The notes: a model not told the origin generated them from the letters alone. Shown: positions 24,961 through 34,473, counted from the stretch's first letter. The stretch is DNA of 64,000 nucleotides from UBA935 sp031556725 (GCA_031556725.1 JAVBSL010000010.1:1-64000); one strand, 5' to 3'. Numbers and translations are program-made.

Positions 24961-26745
24961 ATGAAGATGAAAATGAAGATCAAATCAAAAGCCCTGCCAA
25001 AACAGAAAGCAAACACAAAAGTAACGAATAAAAGAAATGTCCCCAAAATATTTAACAGATTATATTCATTTAAATCCAAGGTCAATATACTGGTTATTTC
25101 ATGTGTCATAATCTCTGTATCTTTTACCTTATTCAATTTAATCAGTGTTACTAAAGATCTTATGGTCGATTCCGCCTTAGGGAAAATGCTAAATCTTGCC
25201 ACTTCCTATGGTAAAATTGTAGAAAGTAAAGAAACTGATGCAAACCTTGACGCCCGTGGAGCCCTTACCACTGAAGAATATACCCAAATCCTTCAGGATG
25301 CAAAGGTCGATGACGTTGCTTCTTCCTACTGCTTCATGCTTAATAAAAGCGGCATTACTGTTTATCATAGTGATCCGACCAAAATTGGCAAACCCAATAA
25401 TATTCCCATTATCACCGAATTAATGGCTGGTATTAATAAGGGTATTGTTCCGGATAATCTTACTACTGAGTACATTGACGAAGACGGCAGCACAAAATAT
25501 GCCAGTTACTACATCACTGCCCGACGCGGGGTAGTAATCATGTGTGCAGACGGTGATGAATTGATGGCCCCTGTCAGTGACTTGATACTGCGTTCAATCC
25601 TGATTACAGTCTTGATTATCATTGTTGCTACAGCTGTAACCAACCTTGTCGTAAGACGCATCAATAAGCCGCTTGAACAGGTAACCTCCATTATTAATGA
25701 TGCCGCAAAGCTGAATTTATCCTCTTCCACCCTTTTGGAAAAACTATGCCGCCGGCGTGATGAGACCGGACAAATCAGCCGGGCTGTACAGGAAATGTGC
25801 GCCAGTTTGCGAGATGTTGTTAACCAGATTGAGCAAGCCAATCAAAGCATAGAATTCAATATGGAAAAATTGGAATTCTCCAGCAATCAAATTCATGAAA
25901 TGTGCAGTGCCAACTCTTCTACGACCTTACAAATGGCCGCCGGCATGGAGGAAACCGCCTCTATTACCAATACGATTAATAATCATATGGTGACTATGCA
26001 GAGCGAGTCCGAAGATATCAATCAACAGGCAATAGCCGGTAATCAATTATCAGAAGAAGTAACCCAGAGAGCCAATGCGCTGCAGGCAGTAACTGCTCAG
26101 GCTATGCAAAGAACTACTGATATGTATCATCAAATCAAAGATAAATCCGAATTGGCAATTTTAGGTGTGAAGTCTGTTTCTCGGATTAATGAATTAACCG
26201 ATGCTATTAAAGACATTTCCGACCAGACTAATTTGCTCTCTCTCAATGCCAGCATTGAGGCCGCCAGAGCAGGCAACGCTGGCCGCGGCTTTGCTGTAGT
26301 TGCTTCTGAAATCAGTAATCTGGCTCATCGTTCTTTGGAAACGGTAGCAGACATTAATTCCATCATCACAGACATCAATGACGCCGTCAGTAATATGGCC
26401 AGCAGCCTGGAAACCACCTCTGTATTCCTGGAAGAAACAGTTCTTGCCGATTACAGTCAATTCAGTCAGATTGGTGACCAGTACCTACAGGATGCCGGTG
26501 TGTTCAAAGACAGCATGAACGCCATTTCCACTGACACCGGCCACCTGACGCTCTCCATCCAGGAAGTAGCAGCCGGCCTGGGCGGCATCCGTACAACAAT
26601 TTCCGAATCCACCATCGGCATCAATGATATTGCTGATAAAACTTCCGATGTAGTGCAGAAAGCCAGTGATAATCATAATCTGTCCGGTGACACTGTTGAA
26701 AATGTAAAGGTTCTGAAAGGAATCGTCGATATGTTCAAACTCTAA
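24961..26745 (+). CDS. Methyl-accepting chemotaxis protein
   Basis: A 594-residue transmembrane chemoreceptor: basic cytoplasmic start, first membrane helix near 42-62, an external sensor domain of about 150 residues (Cache-like), second membrane helix near 200-222, HAMP linker, and a cytoplasmic signalling domain with the conserved hairpin tip DQTNLLSLNASIEAARAG. It passes ligand signals to CheA/CheW. Its position behind a surface xylanase and next to a sugar ABC transporter suggests that it senses xylan breakdown products; that ligand is an inference. Confidence 0.93.
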   Translation: MKMKMKIKSKALPKQKANTKVTNKRNVPKIFNRLYSFKSKVNILVISCVIISVSFTLFNLISVTKDLMVDSALGKMLNLATSYGKIVESKETDANLDARGALTTEEYTQILQDAKVDDVASSYCFMLNKSGITVYHSDPTKIGKPNNIPIITELMAGINKGIVPDNLTTEYIDEDGSTKYASYYITARRGVVIMCADGDELMAPVSDLILRSILITVLIIIVATAVTNLVVRRINKPLEQVTSIINDAAKLNLSSSTLLEKLCRRRDETGQISRAVQEMCASLRDVVNQIEQANQSIEFNMEKLEFSSNQIHEMCSANSSTTLQMAAGMEETASITNTINNHMVTMQSESEDINQQAIAGNQLSEEVTQRANALQAVTAQAMQRTTDMYHQIKDKSELAILGVKSVSRINELTDAIKDISDQTNLLSLNASIEAARAGNAGRGFAVVASEISNLAHRSLETVADINSIITDINDAVSNMASSLETTSVFLEETVLADYSQFSQIGDQYLQDAGVFKDSMNAISTDTGHLTLSIQEVAAGLGGIRTTISESTIGINDIADKTSDVVQKASDNHNLSGDTVENVKVLKGIVDMFKL

Positions 26746-26754
26746 GAAATATAA

Positions 26755-26787
26755 GAAGGAACTGCATACCGGCGTTGCAGTTCCTTC
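26755..26787 (+). terminator. Terminator-like hairpin after the chemoreceptor gene
   Basis: Perfect 12-base arms GAAGGAACTGCA / TGCAGTTCCTTC close over nine bases ten bases beyond the stop codon. The downstream T-run is poor (CCTCAT), so termination may be partial. Confidence 0.6.
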
Positions 26788-26868
26788 CTCATAGGGATTT
26801 AATAAATGAATGATATCTTCATTTCATAATTACATTTTACAACAATTAGGCAAATATCTTCATTACGT

Positions 26869-26904
26869 TAATTGCGAAATTATTAACATATTTTGCCGCA
26901 ATTA
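26869..26904. promoter_or_regulatory. Inverted repeat upstream of the AraC gene
   Basis: TAATTGCG-N20-CGCAATTA, perfect 8-base arms, lies 27 bases before the araC-type ATG and next to a TTATAC box. It could be an autoregulatory site; this is inferred from symmetry and position only. Confidence 0.35.
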
Positions 26905-26930
26905 GACTAGTTATACAAGGAGCGATTATT

Positions 26931-27875
26931 ATGAGGGAATCTAATAATTTTATACCGGCACTCTATGCTCAGCCAACAAATGAACAATATGAAAGAACCG
27001 TAAATGACCACCTGGAAGATGTATCATACACTCAAGATTCACATTTTCGTATTTGGTATAATAACCAGGCGGAAGGATATGATCTTCATTACCATAATGC
27101 TCTGGAAATTATTATTCCCATTGAAAATATGTATACCGTAGTAGTTTCTGAAAAACAATTTGTTCTCAATGTCGGGGATATCCTGATTATCCCCTGCCAT
27201 GCACCGCATGAAATTTATTCACAAAATCAAGGGTACCGCTTCATCTATCTGGTTAACATTAGCCTGTTGTCCGGTTTTCATGATACCAAAGCTCTTGATC
27301 CCATTTTAATGACTCCTTTTGTTATCAACAGACTCCTTTTTCCGGATATTTATGATGTCATTTATTCTAAATTTATGGAGATAAATAAGATTTATTTTTC
27401 CAATGATATTTTGTGGGAATTCTCCACTTATGCATTGTTTATGAATATCTTAACTATTCTGGGACAAAATCAGTATCGTATGCTTTCCTCCAATGATATG
27501 TATCAATATGGAAAGCAGCAGGTGTATTATGAAAAATTCACTAACCTGCTGCTTTACATTGATTCTCATTATGCATCAAATTTAACGCTGGAAGAAGTCG
27601 CTTCTTACGTGGGCTTTTCTAAATTTCATTTTTCAAGATTGTTTAAAATTCACACCAATACAACTTTTCATGAATATTTAAACCATAAGAGAATACAGGT
27701 TGCCCAATCACTGTTATCCACAAATCTTTCCGTTACAGATATTGCTTTCCAAACGGGATTTAACAATACCACTTCATTTAGCCGCTGTTTCAGAAAATAT
27801 AACAGCTGTTCTCCTAATCAATACCGGAATTTATTTAAGCAACAGAACTTGCCAAATAATTATCCCGGTGATTGA
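26931..27875 (+). CDS. AraC-family regulator of the sugar ABC locus
   Basis: A 314-residue regulator: N-terminal cupin-like sugar-sensing domain (YHNALEIIIPIENMYTVVV...GDILIIPCHAPHEI, about 55-105) and C-terminal double helix-turn-helix (LTLEEVASYVGFSKFHFSRLFK ... VTDIAFQTGFNNTTSFSRCF). It is convergent with the ABC permease genes, with only about 20 bases between stops, and divides the xylanase side from the transporter side. It probably activates one or both in response to an oligosaccharide. Confidence 0.92.
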   Translation: MRESNNFIPALYAQPTNEQYERTVNDHLEDVSYTQDSHFRIWYNNQAEGYDLHYHNALEIIIPIENMYTVVVSEKQFVLNVGDILIIPCHAPHEIYSQNQGYRFIYLVNISLLSGFHDTKALDPILMTPFVINRLLFPDIYDVIYSKFMEINKIYFSNDILWEFSTYALFMNILTILGQNQYRMLSSNDMYQYGKQQVYYEKFTNLLLYIDSHYASNLTLEEVASYVGFSKFHFSRLFKIHTNTTFHEYLNHKRIQVAQSLLSTNLSVTDIAFQTGFNNTTSFSRCFRKYNSCSPNQYRNLFKQQNLPNNYPGD

Positions 27876-27895
27876 TCCTAATGATTAATCACTTT

Positions 27896-28738
27896 TTATC
27901 CCTTTACACTTCCTAATGCTACACCTGCAATAATATATTTAGATAAAAACAAATATACGACAATCAGAGGCAGTACCGTTAGTGATAAACCCAGATAAAC
28001 GCAGCCATACTCAGTTCGATAGATATCCCCCTTCAATAAGCTGACCATAATCGGCATGGTATACTTTTTTTGGTCAGTCAGCAGAACCAATGGGGTAAAC
28101 AGATTATTCCAGCTATTTACAAAGCAGAAGATAGCCTGGGTAGCCAGAGCCGGTTTCATAATCGGCATCGCAATTTTATTAAATATATAAAACTCTCTTG
28201 CACCATCTATTCGCGCTGATTGGATAATTTCCATTGACAGTGTCGGCACCATATACTGCCGCATAAAAAATACCATAGCTGGTGACGCAATCGCCGGCAA
28301 TATCAGCATTGCAAAGTTATTGGTCATGTGGATACGGTATACCATCTGGTAAAAACCAATCATCGTAACCTGTGCCGGAATCATCATAATCGCCATAATA
28401 AAGCTGAAGAAAGGCGTTTTGAATCGCCAGTTGTAAACTACCAGACCATACGCTGTTAAAGTTGAAAAATAAACCGCGCAAGCCGTCGTACAAATTGAAA
28501 CAAAGAACGAATTGGCAAACCCTTGCATAGGATTAAAACTTTTGCCCAGCAAAATCTTTAAATTGTTCATCGTATAAGTAGATGGCAAAAAGCTGATTGC
28601 ATGCTGCTGTATTTCGTTAGTTGATCTGGTCGCATTCATAAGCATAATCCAAAACGGTAAAACGCTTAAAATTACTAAAAAAATACATACTACATACGTA
28701 ACTATCGTCAAGATAGGAGATGTCCTTTTTTTGTTCAT
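27896..28738 (-). CDS. Sugar ABC transporter permease (MalG type)
   Basis: A 280-residue inner-membrane permease with six predicted helices and the EAA-type loop that docks the ATPase (QSARIDGAREFYIFNKIAMPIMKPALATQ). It pairs with the preceding permease to move an oligosaccharide across the membrane. It is the last gene of the operon and begins one base after the previous stop. No ATPase gene follows; a shared MsmK/MsmX-type ATPase elsewhere is the usual solution. Confidence 0.93.
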   Translation of the reverse strand: MNKKRTSPILTIVTYVVCIFLVILSVLPFWIMLMNATRSTNEIQQHAISFLPSTYTMNNLKILLGKSFNPMQGFANSFFVSICTTACAVYFSTLTAYGLVVYNWRFKTPFFSFIMAIMMIPAQVTMIGFYQMVYRIHMTNNFAMLILPAIASPAMVFFMRQYMVPTLSMEIIQSARIDGAREFYIFNKIAMPIMKPALATQAIFCFVNSWNNLFTPLVLLTDQKKYTMPIMVSLLKGDIYRTEYGCVYLGLSLTVLPLIVVYLFLSKYIIAGVALGSVKG

Positions 28739-28739
28739 T

Positions 28740-29717
28740 CTATTTTCCTCCCCTATTCATCTTTTGTTTCCTGCGATATTCCTTCTCCTGCATCTTCATC
28801 TGCTTTCTAAGCAGTACTTCATCCTTATCTCTCATCACATAGAACATCGCTATGGAAGCTGTACAAATAATGACAAACATAATCATACTGGCGGCGGATG
28901 CCCGATTGTACAGATAGCTTCCGCTAAATGCCTGATTATAAATAAAGACACCGGTGGTTAAAGTTCCATTATCCGGTCCCCCCGCTAAAAACAGCTTGGG
29001 AATATCGAACATTTGCAGTCCACCAATCATACTGGTTACCAGAGTAAACAACAAAATAGTTTTCAGATTGGGAATTGTAACATAAAAGAACGTCTGCCAT
29101 CTATTGGCACCATCCATCTCTGCCGCCTCAAAAATATCCGGACTGATTCCCAGTACTCCCGATATCAAAATAATCATCGTATAACCATACCACATCCAGA
29201 ACTGTATAAAAGCCACAACTCCTCTGGCAACAGTTTTATTTACCAGGAAATTTACCGACTGATCTGCCCATCCAAATGTTTTAAACAAATCATTTACCGG
29301 CCCCATCGGATATCCAAACAGGGCATTAAATAAAATAGCAATTGTTGCTGCCGTTATAATATTCGGCATATAAAACAAAACCTTAAACAGTCCCTCTCCT
29401 TTGATTTTACGGCGTGTATCCGTGAACCATGCGGTTAACAAAAGAGCCAGAAGTATTTGAGGTACAAAATTCACAAACCAAATACCAATGGTATTTTTAA
29501 ATGCAACTTGAAAAGAAGGATTTTTAAGAATATTTTTAAAATTCGTAAAAGGTTCCTCCAAAAAATGAAACTCTGTCATTCCAATTCCTTTAAAATCAGT
29601 AAATCCCAATACTGCGGTAAATATAATCGGATAAAGTGAAAAAATCAAAAATGCGATAAAAAAGGGTGCACAAAATAAATATCCATATATTGCATAGCTG
29701 TTGCCTTTTCGCTTCAT
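28740..29717 (-). CDS. Sugar ABC transporter permease (MalF type)
   Basis: A 325-residue permease with six predicted helices and the EAA loop (EAAEMDGANRWQTFFYVTIPNLK). It forms the membrane channel with the MalG-type partner. The C-terminus is unusually basic (QMKMQEKEYRRKQKMNRGGK). It follows the binding-protein gene after a strong intercistronic hairpin that may lower its expression relative to the binding protein. Confidence 0.93.
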   Translation of the reverse strand: MKRKGNSYAIYGYLFCAPFFIAFLIFSLYPIIFTAVLGFTDFKGIGMTEFHFLEEPFTNFKNILKNPSFQVAFKNTIGIWFVNFVPQILLALLLTAWFTDTRRKIKGEGLFKVLFYMPNIITAATIAILFNALFGYPMGPVNDLFKTFGWADQSVNFLVNKTVARGVVAFIQFWMWYGYTMIILISGVLGISPDIFEAAEMDGANRWQTFFYVTIPNLKTILLFTLVTSMIGGLQMFDIPKLFLAGGPDNGTLTTGVFIYNQAFSGSYLYNRASAASMIMFVIICTASIAMFYVMRDKDEVLLRKQMKMQEKEYRRKQKMNRGGK

Positions 29718-29746
29718 ACTACACCTCCAGCTTTTTTACAAAATGA

Positions 29747-29771
29747 GGCGGCGGAGGAGTTCTCCGCCGCC
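29747..29771 (-). promoter_or_regulatory. Intercistronic GC-rich hairpin between binding protein and permeases
   Basis: Perfect 10-base arms GGCGGCGGAG / CTCCGCCGCC with a 5-base loop. On the minus strand it lies after the binding-protein stop and is followed by TCATTTTG, a weak T-run. Such hairpins stabilise upstream mRNA or terminate partially, giving excess binding protein. Confidence 0.75.
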
Positions 29772-29794
29772 CATATTTTTTACTTACATAATCA

Positions 29795-31225
29795 TTAATC
29801 TACAATAACATCCAAGTTATCTGCAACCTTTTGCTTAAAGTCAGTGATTGCCTGTTCTCTGGATTTATTACCAGCCGTATATTCACGTACCTGGTCTCTC
29901 CAGTAAGTATTGATGGTTTCATCATACTGAGTCAGGTTCTTGCCGTTAGCAAACTGGTTAGCGGGTACAAATATATCAAACATATTCTGTCCGCCAAGGA
30001 AATCAATTTCGCCATTGGACTTAGCCATTACAGTACCGCTACCAACACAGTCCTTGGTTCCGCCTTCACCATTAAAGGTGCCGTTAGCCCACATATACTG
30101 AAGACCTGTATCAGAAGAATCTAATGTAATCCACTCGATGATATCACCAACAGCTTCTTTTACCTGAGAGTCTTTGTTTGCAAGTAACCATGTACCACCC
30201 CAGAAGAATCCAACAGGAGATTCACAAGCAGCCCAATCGCCGAAAGTACCTTCGCCAATTGCTGTACCACCAGAGTTACCAGCCATTACATAGTTGATTA
30301 GCCATGCAGGACCGAAGAAACCTAAAACACCCTGTGCTCCTTCACCCTTCATATCTGCATACCATGCATCTGTCCAGTCCTGAGTATCATTGTGGTAACC
30401 ATTGTCTTTTAATTCTTTAGACAGATCTAAGAAAGCTTCTCTCTTAGGATCAATTGTCAGAGCGCCGTCTACGATCCAGCCCTTATCGGAACTGTTTTCA
30501 ACTGCATGCCAGATATCGCCGTCGCCGGATACAATACCGTAGCCTTTTGCTTTCAATTCTGCTGCTGCTTTATAGAACTGATCCCAGTTTCCTGAAGCTG
30601 CACCGATCTTAGCTCCAACTTCCTTCGGATCATCGGTTCCCCATACATCTTTAGCGATAGAACGTCTGTAAATAAATGTTCCGCCTGTAGCCTGGTATCC
30701 AAGACCAACAACGTCGCCATTGCCATTGGTTCCGATTTCAACGGAATATTTAGCAATGTCAGATTCTTTGATTGCATTATCAATGTCGATACCTAAATCA
30801 GCATAAGGTGCTGCGAAAGAAGATGCATCTCCCTGGCTGTATTTCAGGATAAATGCTGCTTCTGCACAGTAGATGTCGGGTGCATCTGCACCGCCACCCT
30901 GTAATGCCTGATCAAGAGCCGGCTGATATGCTCCATCAGTGGTAGCAATGATTGTGGTCTTAATTTCATAGTCAAATTCCGGATGCAGTTCTTTGTACTT
31001 GTCAATCATTTTGGGAACTTCATCTGTAAAAGACCATACGTTGATTACTTTGGGGCCGCCTGCAGTTGCGGTTTCTGTTTTTGTGGTATCTGCTGCAGGT
31101 TTTTCCTCAGTCTTTGTTTCGGTTGTAGCAGCACCTGCTGATGCGTTATTGCTACTTCCGCCACATCCTGTCAGTAATGTAGCAACCATACTGACACACA
31201 ACAATGTTACAATTAGCTTTTTCAT
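29795..31225 (-). CDS. Extracellular sugar-binding lipoprotein of an ABC importer
   Basis: A 476-residue solute-binding protein of the sugar type. The ATG at 31225 follows AAAGGAGG and gives a lipoprotein signal (VATLLTGCGG, Cys near 21); upstream in-frame starts lack a site and spoil the signal. After the lipid-modified Cys comes an Ala/Thr/Glu-rich linker, then the two-lobed domain (VINVWSFTDEVPKMIDKYKE...). It captures oligosaccharides outside the membrane. Xylo-oligosaccharides are likely from context. Confidence 0.92.
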   Translation of the reverse strand: MKKLIVTLLCVSMVATLLTGCGGSSNNASAGAATTETKTEEKPAADTTKTETATAGGPKVINVWSFTDEVPKMIDKYKELHPEFDYEIKTTIIATTDGAYQPALDQALQGGGADAPDIYCAEAAFILKYSQGDASSFAAPYADLGIDIDNAIKESDIAKYSVEIGTNGNGDVVGLGYQATGGTFIYRRSIAKDVWGTDDPKEVGAKIGAASGNWDQFYKAAAELKAKGYGIVSGDGDIWHAVENSSDKGWIVDGALTIDPKREAFLDLSKELKDNGYHNDTQDWTDAWYADMKGEGAQGVLGFFGPAWLINYVMAGNSGGTAIGEGTFGDWAACESPVGFFWGGTWLLANKDSQVKEAVGDIIEWITLDSSDTGLQYMWANGTFNGEGGTKDCVGSGTVMAKSNGEIDFLGGQNMFDIFVPANQFANGKNLTQYDETINTYWRDQVREYTAGNKSREQAITDFKQKVADNLDVIVD

Positions 31226-31487
31226 TTCTTTTCCTCCTTTTTTATGTTGCCGGAACACTTTCTTATTTATGTTCCGCATAATAATTAGTGTACAATTCCT
31301 GCTCATTTTTCGCAGTACGTTTATTGCTATTTACTTTACCGTTTTTGCTTTCTATTTGTCACTTTGCATCATTTTGCTTAAATTTACAGTTTTTTATTGT
31401 ACATATTTTTCTTTATTCTTTTTTTTCTTATTGCACTATGCTTATTTTTTCATTTTAAAAATCTGATTTTTTGTGCCCTTTTATATG

Positions 31488-31751
31488 TCAAAAATAGCCT
31501 CCGCTAACTATCAGGTTAATTTTATATGTTTCGATGTTGTTATTTTGACAAAATTCATTTATCAATGCAAACGTCTGATTTATATCATCATTGTTGCTCA
31601 GAGACACATACAGTAAAAATATCGGTAAGACCATACTCGCCGCACCAAGTCCCACATTTCCCACAAAATTACCCAATATTATCGAATCAATAACTTGCGC
31701 AACAGGTATTGACACGGTTGAAAGAGTTGTTGGCAGCAAGTGCTTCTTCAC
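31488..31751 (-). pseudogene. Internally deleted MATE-transporter remnant
   Basis: The first ~50 codons match the first membrane region of MATE exporters (LSTVSIPVAQVIDSIILGN...AASMVLPIFLLYV), but then switch abruptly to a soluble segment (DINQTFALINEFCQNNNIETYKINLI) resembling the start of the ATPase-like tail found on some MATE proteins. More than 300 codons are missing between them. I infer a large in-frame deletion; the product cannot transport. Confidence 0.6.
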
Positions 31752-31852
31752 AGCTGTGAGACGATGTAATTTCTTGCTTTACTATCTGAATTCACTAAAC
31801 TATTTGTTCCTTTTCCATAGTTTTATAACCTTTATATTTTACACAAATCTGT

Positions 31853-32671
31853 TTATATGTACAAACAAGTTTCCGTTAACCATTGATTTACAATATTTCC
31901 AAACAAGATCGGCCTTTCAATTTGCAAATTATGTCCGGCTCCATTAATTGCACAATAAGTTGCATTAGGATAATTATTAATCAGTTCAAATTGGTCTTTA
32001 TATCCCACTTCCGTATCCTGCTTGCCAACAATAATCAAACAGGGATTTGTAAAGGGAGCAGACAAATCATCTGCATTAAAAGAAAATGCACCTTTTAAAA
32101 CTTCATCCAAAAAATGCTTATTTTGCTCCACAATTGCCGGTAATATATCTTTTTGATATAATTCCCATACGGATTTTGTTAATACTACATTCATATATGT
32201 GAAACTGTCAAATTGCGCCTTAGTAAGTGTCTTTAAAAAAGCGTCGTCTCTTCTAAAAATTTGCAATGGTTCTACTCTTCCCTTACGATTACCGGGATAT
32301 ACTAGCGGGCACAGCAAAATTAATGCTTTTATCATTTGTGGGTATCGATTAACAAACCCTCTCGCCAGGTATCCTCCATAAGATTCACCAGCGAGAATAA
32401 AGTCTTCTCCTACAACTTCTTTTACAAAAGCATACAGGACAGCCAAAATATCATCAGAGGTTCTGATATGCTCACCTGCAATCGATTTTCCCATTCCCGG
32501 TAAGTCAAGATATATTCGTCTGTATGATTGCTTATTGCTACAAAAAACAGACTCGAAACACCCTGACATAATTCTCCGGTCCAGTCCCCAACCATGTAAA
32601 AGCAAAACCGGTACTCCCGTACCAATGCATTCATAGTCTACTGTTGTATCCTTAACTTTATATTGGCTCAT
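31853..32671 (-). CDS. Alpha/beta-fold hydrolase
   Basis: A 272-residue alpha/beta hydrolase: oxyanion motif LLLHGWGLDRR (about 23-33), nucleophile elbow GESYGG (Ser near 96), acid in VGKQDTE and base in GAGHN near the C-terminus. The triad is complete. No signal peptide. The substrate is unknown; it resembles proline-iminopeptidase/esterase-like enzymes. It is divergent from a second hydrolase gene across a shared promoter region. Confidence 0.88.
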   Translation of the reverse strand: MSQYKVKDTTVDYECIGTGVPVLLLHGWGLDRRIMSGCFESVFCSNKQSYRRIYLDLPGMGKSIAGEHIRTSDDILAVLYAFVKEVVGEDFILAGESYGGYLARGFVNRYPQMIKALILLCPLVYPGNRKGRVEPLQIFRRDDAFLKTLTKAQFDSFTYMNVVLTKSVWELYQKDILPAIVEQNKHFLDEVLKGAFSFNADDLSAPFTNPCLIIVGKQDTEVGYKDQFELINNYPNATYCAINGAGHNLQIERPILFGNIVNQWLTETCLYI

Positions 32672-32787
32672 CCTGATACCTCTCTTTCTTTTCCGTATGT
32701 TCTACTCTTCATGCCACTATAATTAGACATTATACCATCGCAAACAGGACAACGGTCGGTCTTGTATCTAATTGTACTTTACAGCTC

Positions 32788-32816
32788 TTGTTGCATAGAA
32801 ATTCGTATGATAAAAT
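32788..32816 (+). promoter_or_regulatory. Promoter of the second hydrolase gene
   Basis: TTGTTG and TAAAAT are spaced by 17 bases, 24 bases upstream of the ATG, which is preceded by TGGAGG. Confidence 0.55.
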
Positions 32817-32840
32817 GAGATATATTGATGGAGGACCGGT

Positions 32841-33560
32841 ATGGATATTAGTCATTATTATATTAAAAAAGGCTCTGGCGAACCACTGATACTGCTTCAC
32901 GGTAACGGTGAGGATTGTGGCTATTTTATAAATCAGCTGGAAGAATTATCAAATTATTATCGTGTTATCGCACTTGATACGAGAGGACACGGAAAAACGC
33001 CGCGGGGGGATGCCCCTTTTACGATCAGGCAGTTTGCAGAGGACCTGGCTGGATTTATGGATAGAATTGCTGTGGAAAAAGCAAATATTTTGGGATTTTC
33101 AGACGGTGCTAATATTGCTATGTATTTTTCAATAGCCTATCCGCAAAGAGTTGAGAAGTTAATTCTTAATGGTGGAAACTTAAATCCGGCAGGAGTAAAG
33201 CGACACATACAAATACCCATTGAAACCGGCTACAGAATCGCAACGCTTTTTGCTTCAAGAAGTAAAGATGCCAGAAAAAATGCTGAAATGCTGGGGCTTA
33301 TGGTAAATGAACCTCATATTTCATTAAGCGAATTATCCGCAATCACAGCAGAAACGCTTGTGATTGCGGGTACCAAAGATATGATAACAGAACGTCATTC
33401 TCGACTAATTGCCGAATCCATTACAAATGCAAAACTTGTATTTATCGACGGGAATCATTTTATTGCAAATAATAATTTTGTCTCCTTTAATAAGGAAATA
33501 TTAGGTTTTCTTAAAAAACAGGTGTCAATATGCGATACCAATACGAATACTTGTCCCTAA
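32841..33560 (+). CDS. Alpha/beta-fold hydrolase
   Basis: A 239-residue hydrolase with oxyanion motif LLHGNGED (about 18-25), nucleophile elbow GFSDGA (Ser near 91), acid in AGTKDM and base in DGNHF. It is a different subfamily from its divergent neighbour. Its last 17 codons overlap the 3' end of the convergent GNAT gene on the other strand. The substrate is unknown. Confidence 0.88.
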   Translation: MDISHYYIKKGSGEPLILLHGNGEDCGYFINQLEELSNYYRVIALDTRGHGKTPRGDAPFTIRQFAEDLAGFMDRIAVEKANILGFSDGANIAMYFSIAYPQRVEKLILNGGNLNPAGVKRHIQIPIETGYRIATLFASRSKDARKNAEMLGLMVNEPHISLSELSAITAETLVIAGTKDMITERHSRLIAESITNAKLVFIDGNHFIANNNFVSFNKEILGFLKKQVSICDTNTNTCP

Positions 33561-34248
33561 AACCTATGCCTTTATATAGTTCCTTGGCGGCTTCATTTTC
33601 ATCAACCACCTGAAGATATGCCTTGATCGCTCCACACTCCCTTGCCCGGCTTAATAATGACAGACAGATTTCCCGCCCATATCCTTTTCTTCTGCATTTC
33701 TTAGCTACTACGATATCGTATAAACCGGCATAATTGTGTTCGATCACGCATAATCCGCAGGCCACCGCTTCTTCACCGCAAAATAGTGTAGCACACAATG
33801 TCTGACATATAATATTACTTTGTATTTTCTTTGCTGTTGTGACGGATAATACATTAACATTATTAAGATGAAAATAGGTCTTTTGCCATTCTTCCGTTAT
33901 CCCTTCGTTTACCACCGCTTTCAGTTTTTTATCGCTTTGCGGAAGTGTATCTAGCGTCATTAAATTTGTCTTATCCGCAAGCGCGTATCCCTGCTTTTCT
34001 AACACGCTATCTAACGTTTGTGACAATGGCGTGATTTTAAATACAGTTGGCAGATTTTTTTTAGCATATAGAGATTCGCATTTTGCTATTTTTTCTTCAA
34101 CCGGTAAATCCGGGTTACTTAATACATTGACAGAATTTGCACGTTTTGTATACCCTTCCGAAAAACGCAAATACCAACCATCCAAATACATCGTGTTCAA
34201 TGCCGGATGGGCATTTAAAGACATTTCCTCAATTTTTCTTATTTCCAT
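33511..34248 (-). CDS. GNAT-family N-acetyltransferase behind an attenuator-like leader
   Basis: A 245-residue acetyltransferase. The C-terminal GNAT core shows the acetyl-CoA loop RRKGYGREICLSLL (near 182-195) and the closing YLQVVDENEAAKELYKGIGF. The target is unknown, but the ~280-base leader with its own promoter, a 19-codon peptide and a terminator hairpin is a layout used by inducible resistance genes. Antibiotic or peptide acetylation is therefore plausible but unproven. The start follows AAAGAGGTGA. Confidence 0.88.
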   Translation of the reverse strand: MEIRKIEEMSLNAHPALNTMYLDGWYLRFSEGYTKRANSVNVLSNPDLPVEEKIAKCESLYAKKNLPTVFKITPLSQTLDSVLEKQGYALADKTNLMTLDTLPQSDKKLKAVVNEGITEEWQKTYFHLNNVNVLSVTTAKKIQSNIICQTLCATLFCGEEAVACGLCVIEHNYAGLYDIVVAKKCRRKGYGREICLSLLSRARECGAIKAYLQVVDENEAAKELYKGIGFRDKYSYWYRILTPVF

Positions 34249-34294
34249 TACACATTCACCTCTTTCTTTTTGATGGCGCCGATGGATAAAAAAA

Positions 34295-34336
34295 GAGCCG
34301 CAACGGAATTAGCTTATGCTAAATCTATTACGGTTC
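34295..34336 (-). terminator. Attenuator terminator in the GNAT leader
   Basis: On the minus strand, arms starting GAACCGTAATAGATTTAGC and ending GCTAATTCCGTTGCGGCTC fold into a ~19-bp stem with G-U pairs and a few mismatches, followed by seven T residues, 40 bases before the GNAT start. The upstream sequence CGGTTGCTG (34358-34366) can pair with the stem's CAGAACCG (34331-34338), which would prevent the terminator from forming. Confidence 0.65.
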
Positions 34337-34413
34337 TGCATCTATAACATATGTAAACAGCAACCGCACAGAAACAGGAAGTACATTCCCTGCAGCCATG
34401 CGGAAGGTAATGG

Positions 34414-34473
34414 CTACACGGACTTACTTCTTTCTTCTCTGCGTCTTAAGCTGTTCAGTAAAAATATGTTCAT
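34414..34473 (-). CDS. 19-residue Arg-rich leader peptide upstream of GNAT gene
   Basis: The ORF encodes MNIFLLNSLRRREERSKSV. Its ATG is preceded by GAAAGGA at good spacing and lies ~30 bases from a strong promoter -10 box. It is followed by three alternative hairpins and a terminator. The RRREER run could stall ribosomes when translation is impaired, shifting the RNA fold; that mechanism is inferred from layout. Confidence 0.55.
   Translation of the reverse strand: MNIFLLNSLRRREERSKSV

Noticed and set aside
31378..31460. T/A-rich tract upstream of the sugar-binding protein as a terminator
   Set aside because: No stem precedes the T-runs; it looks like an AT-rich promoter region.
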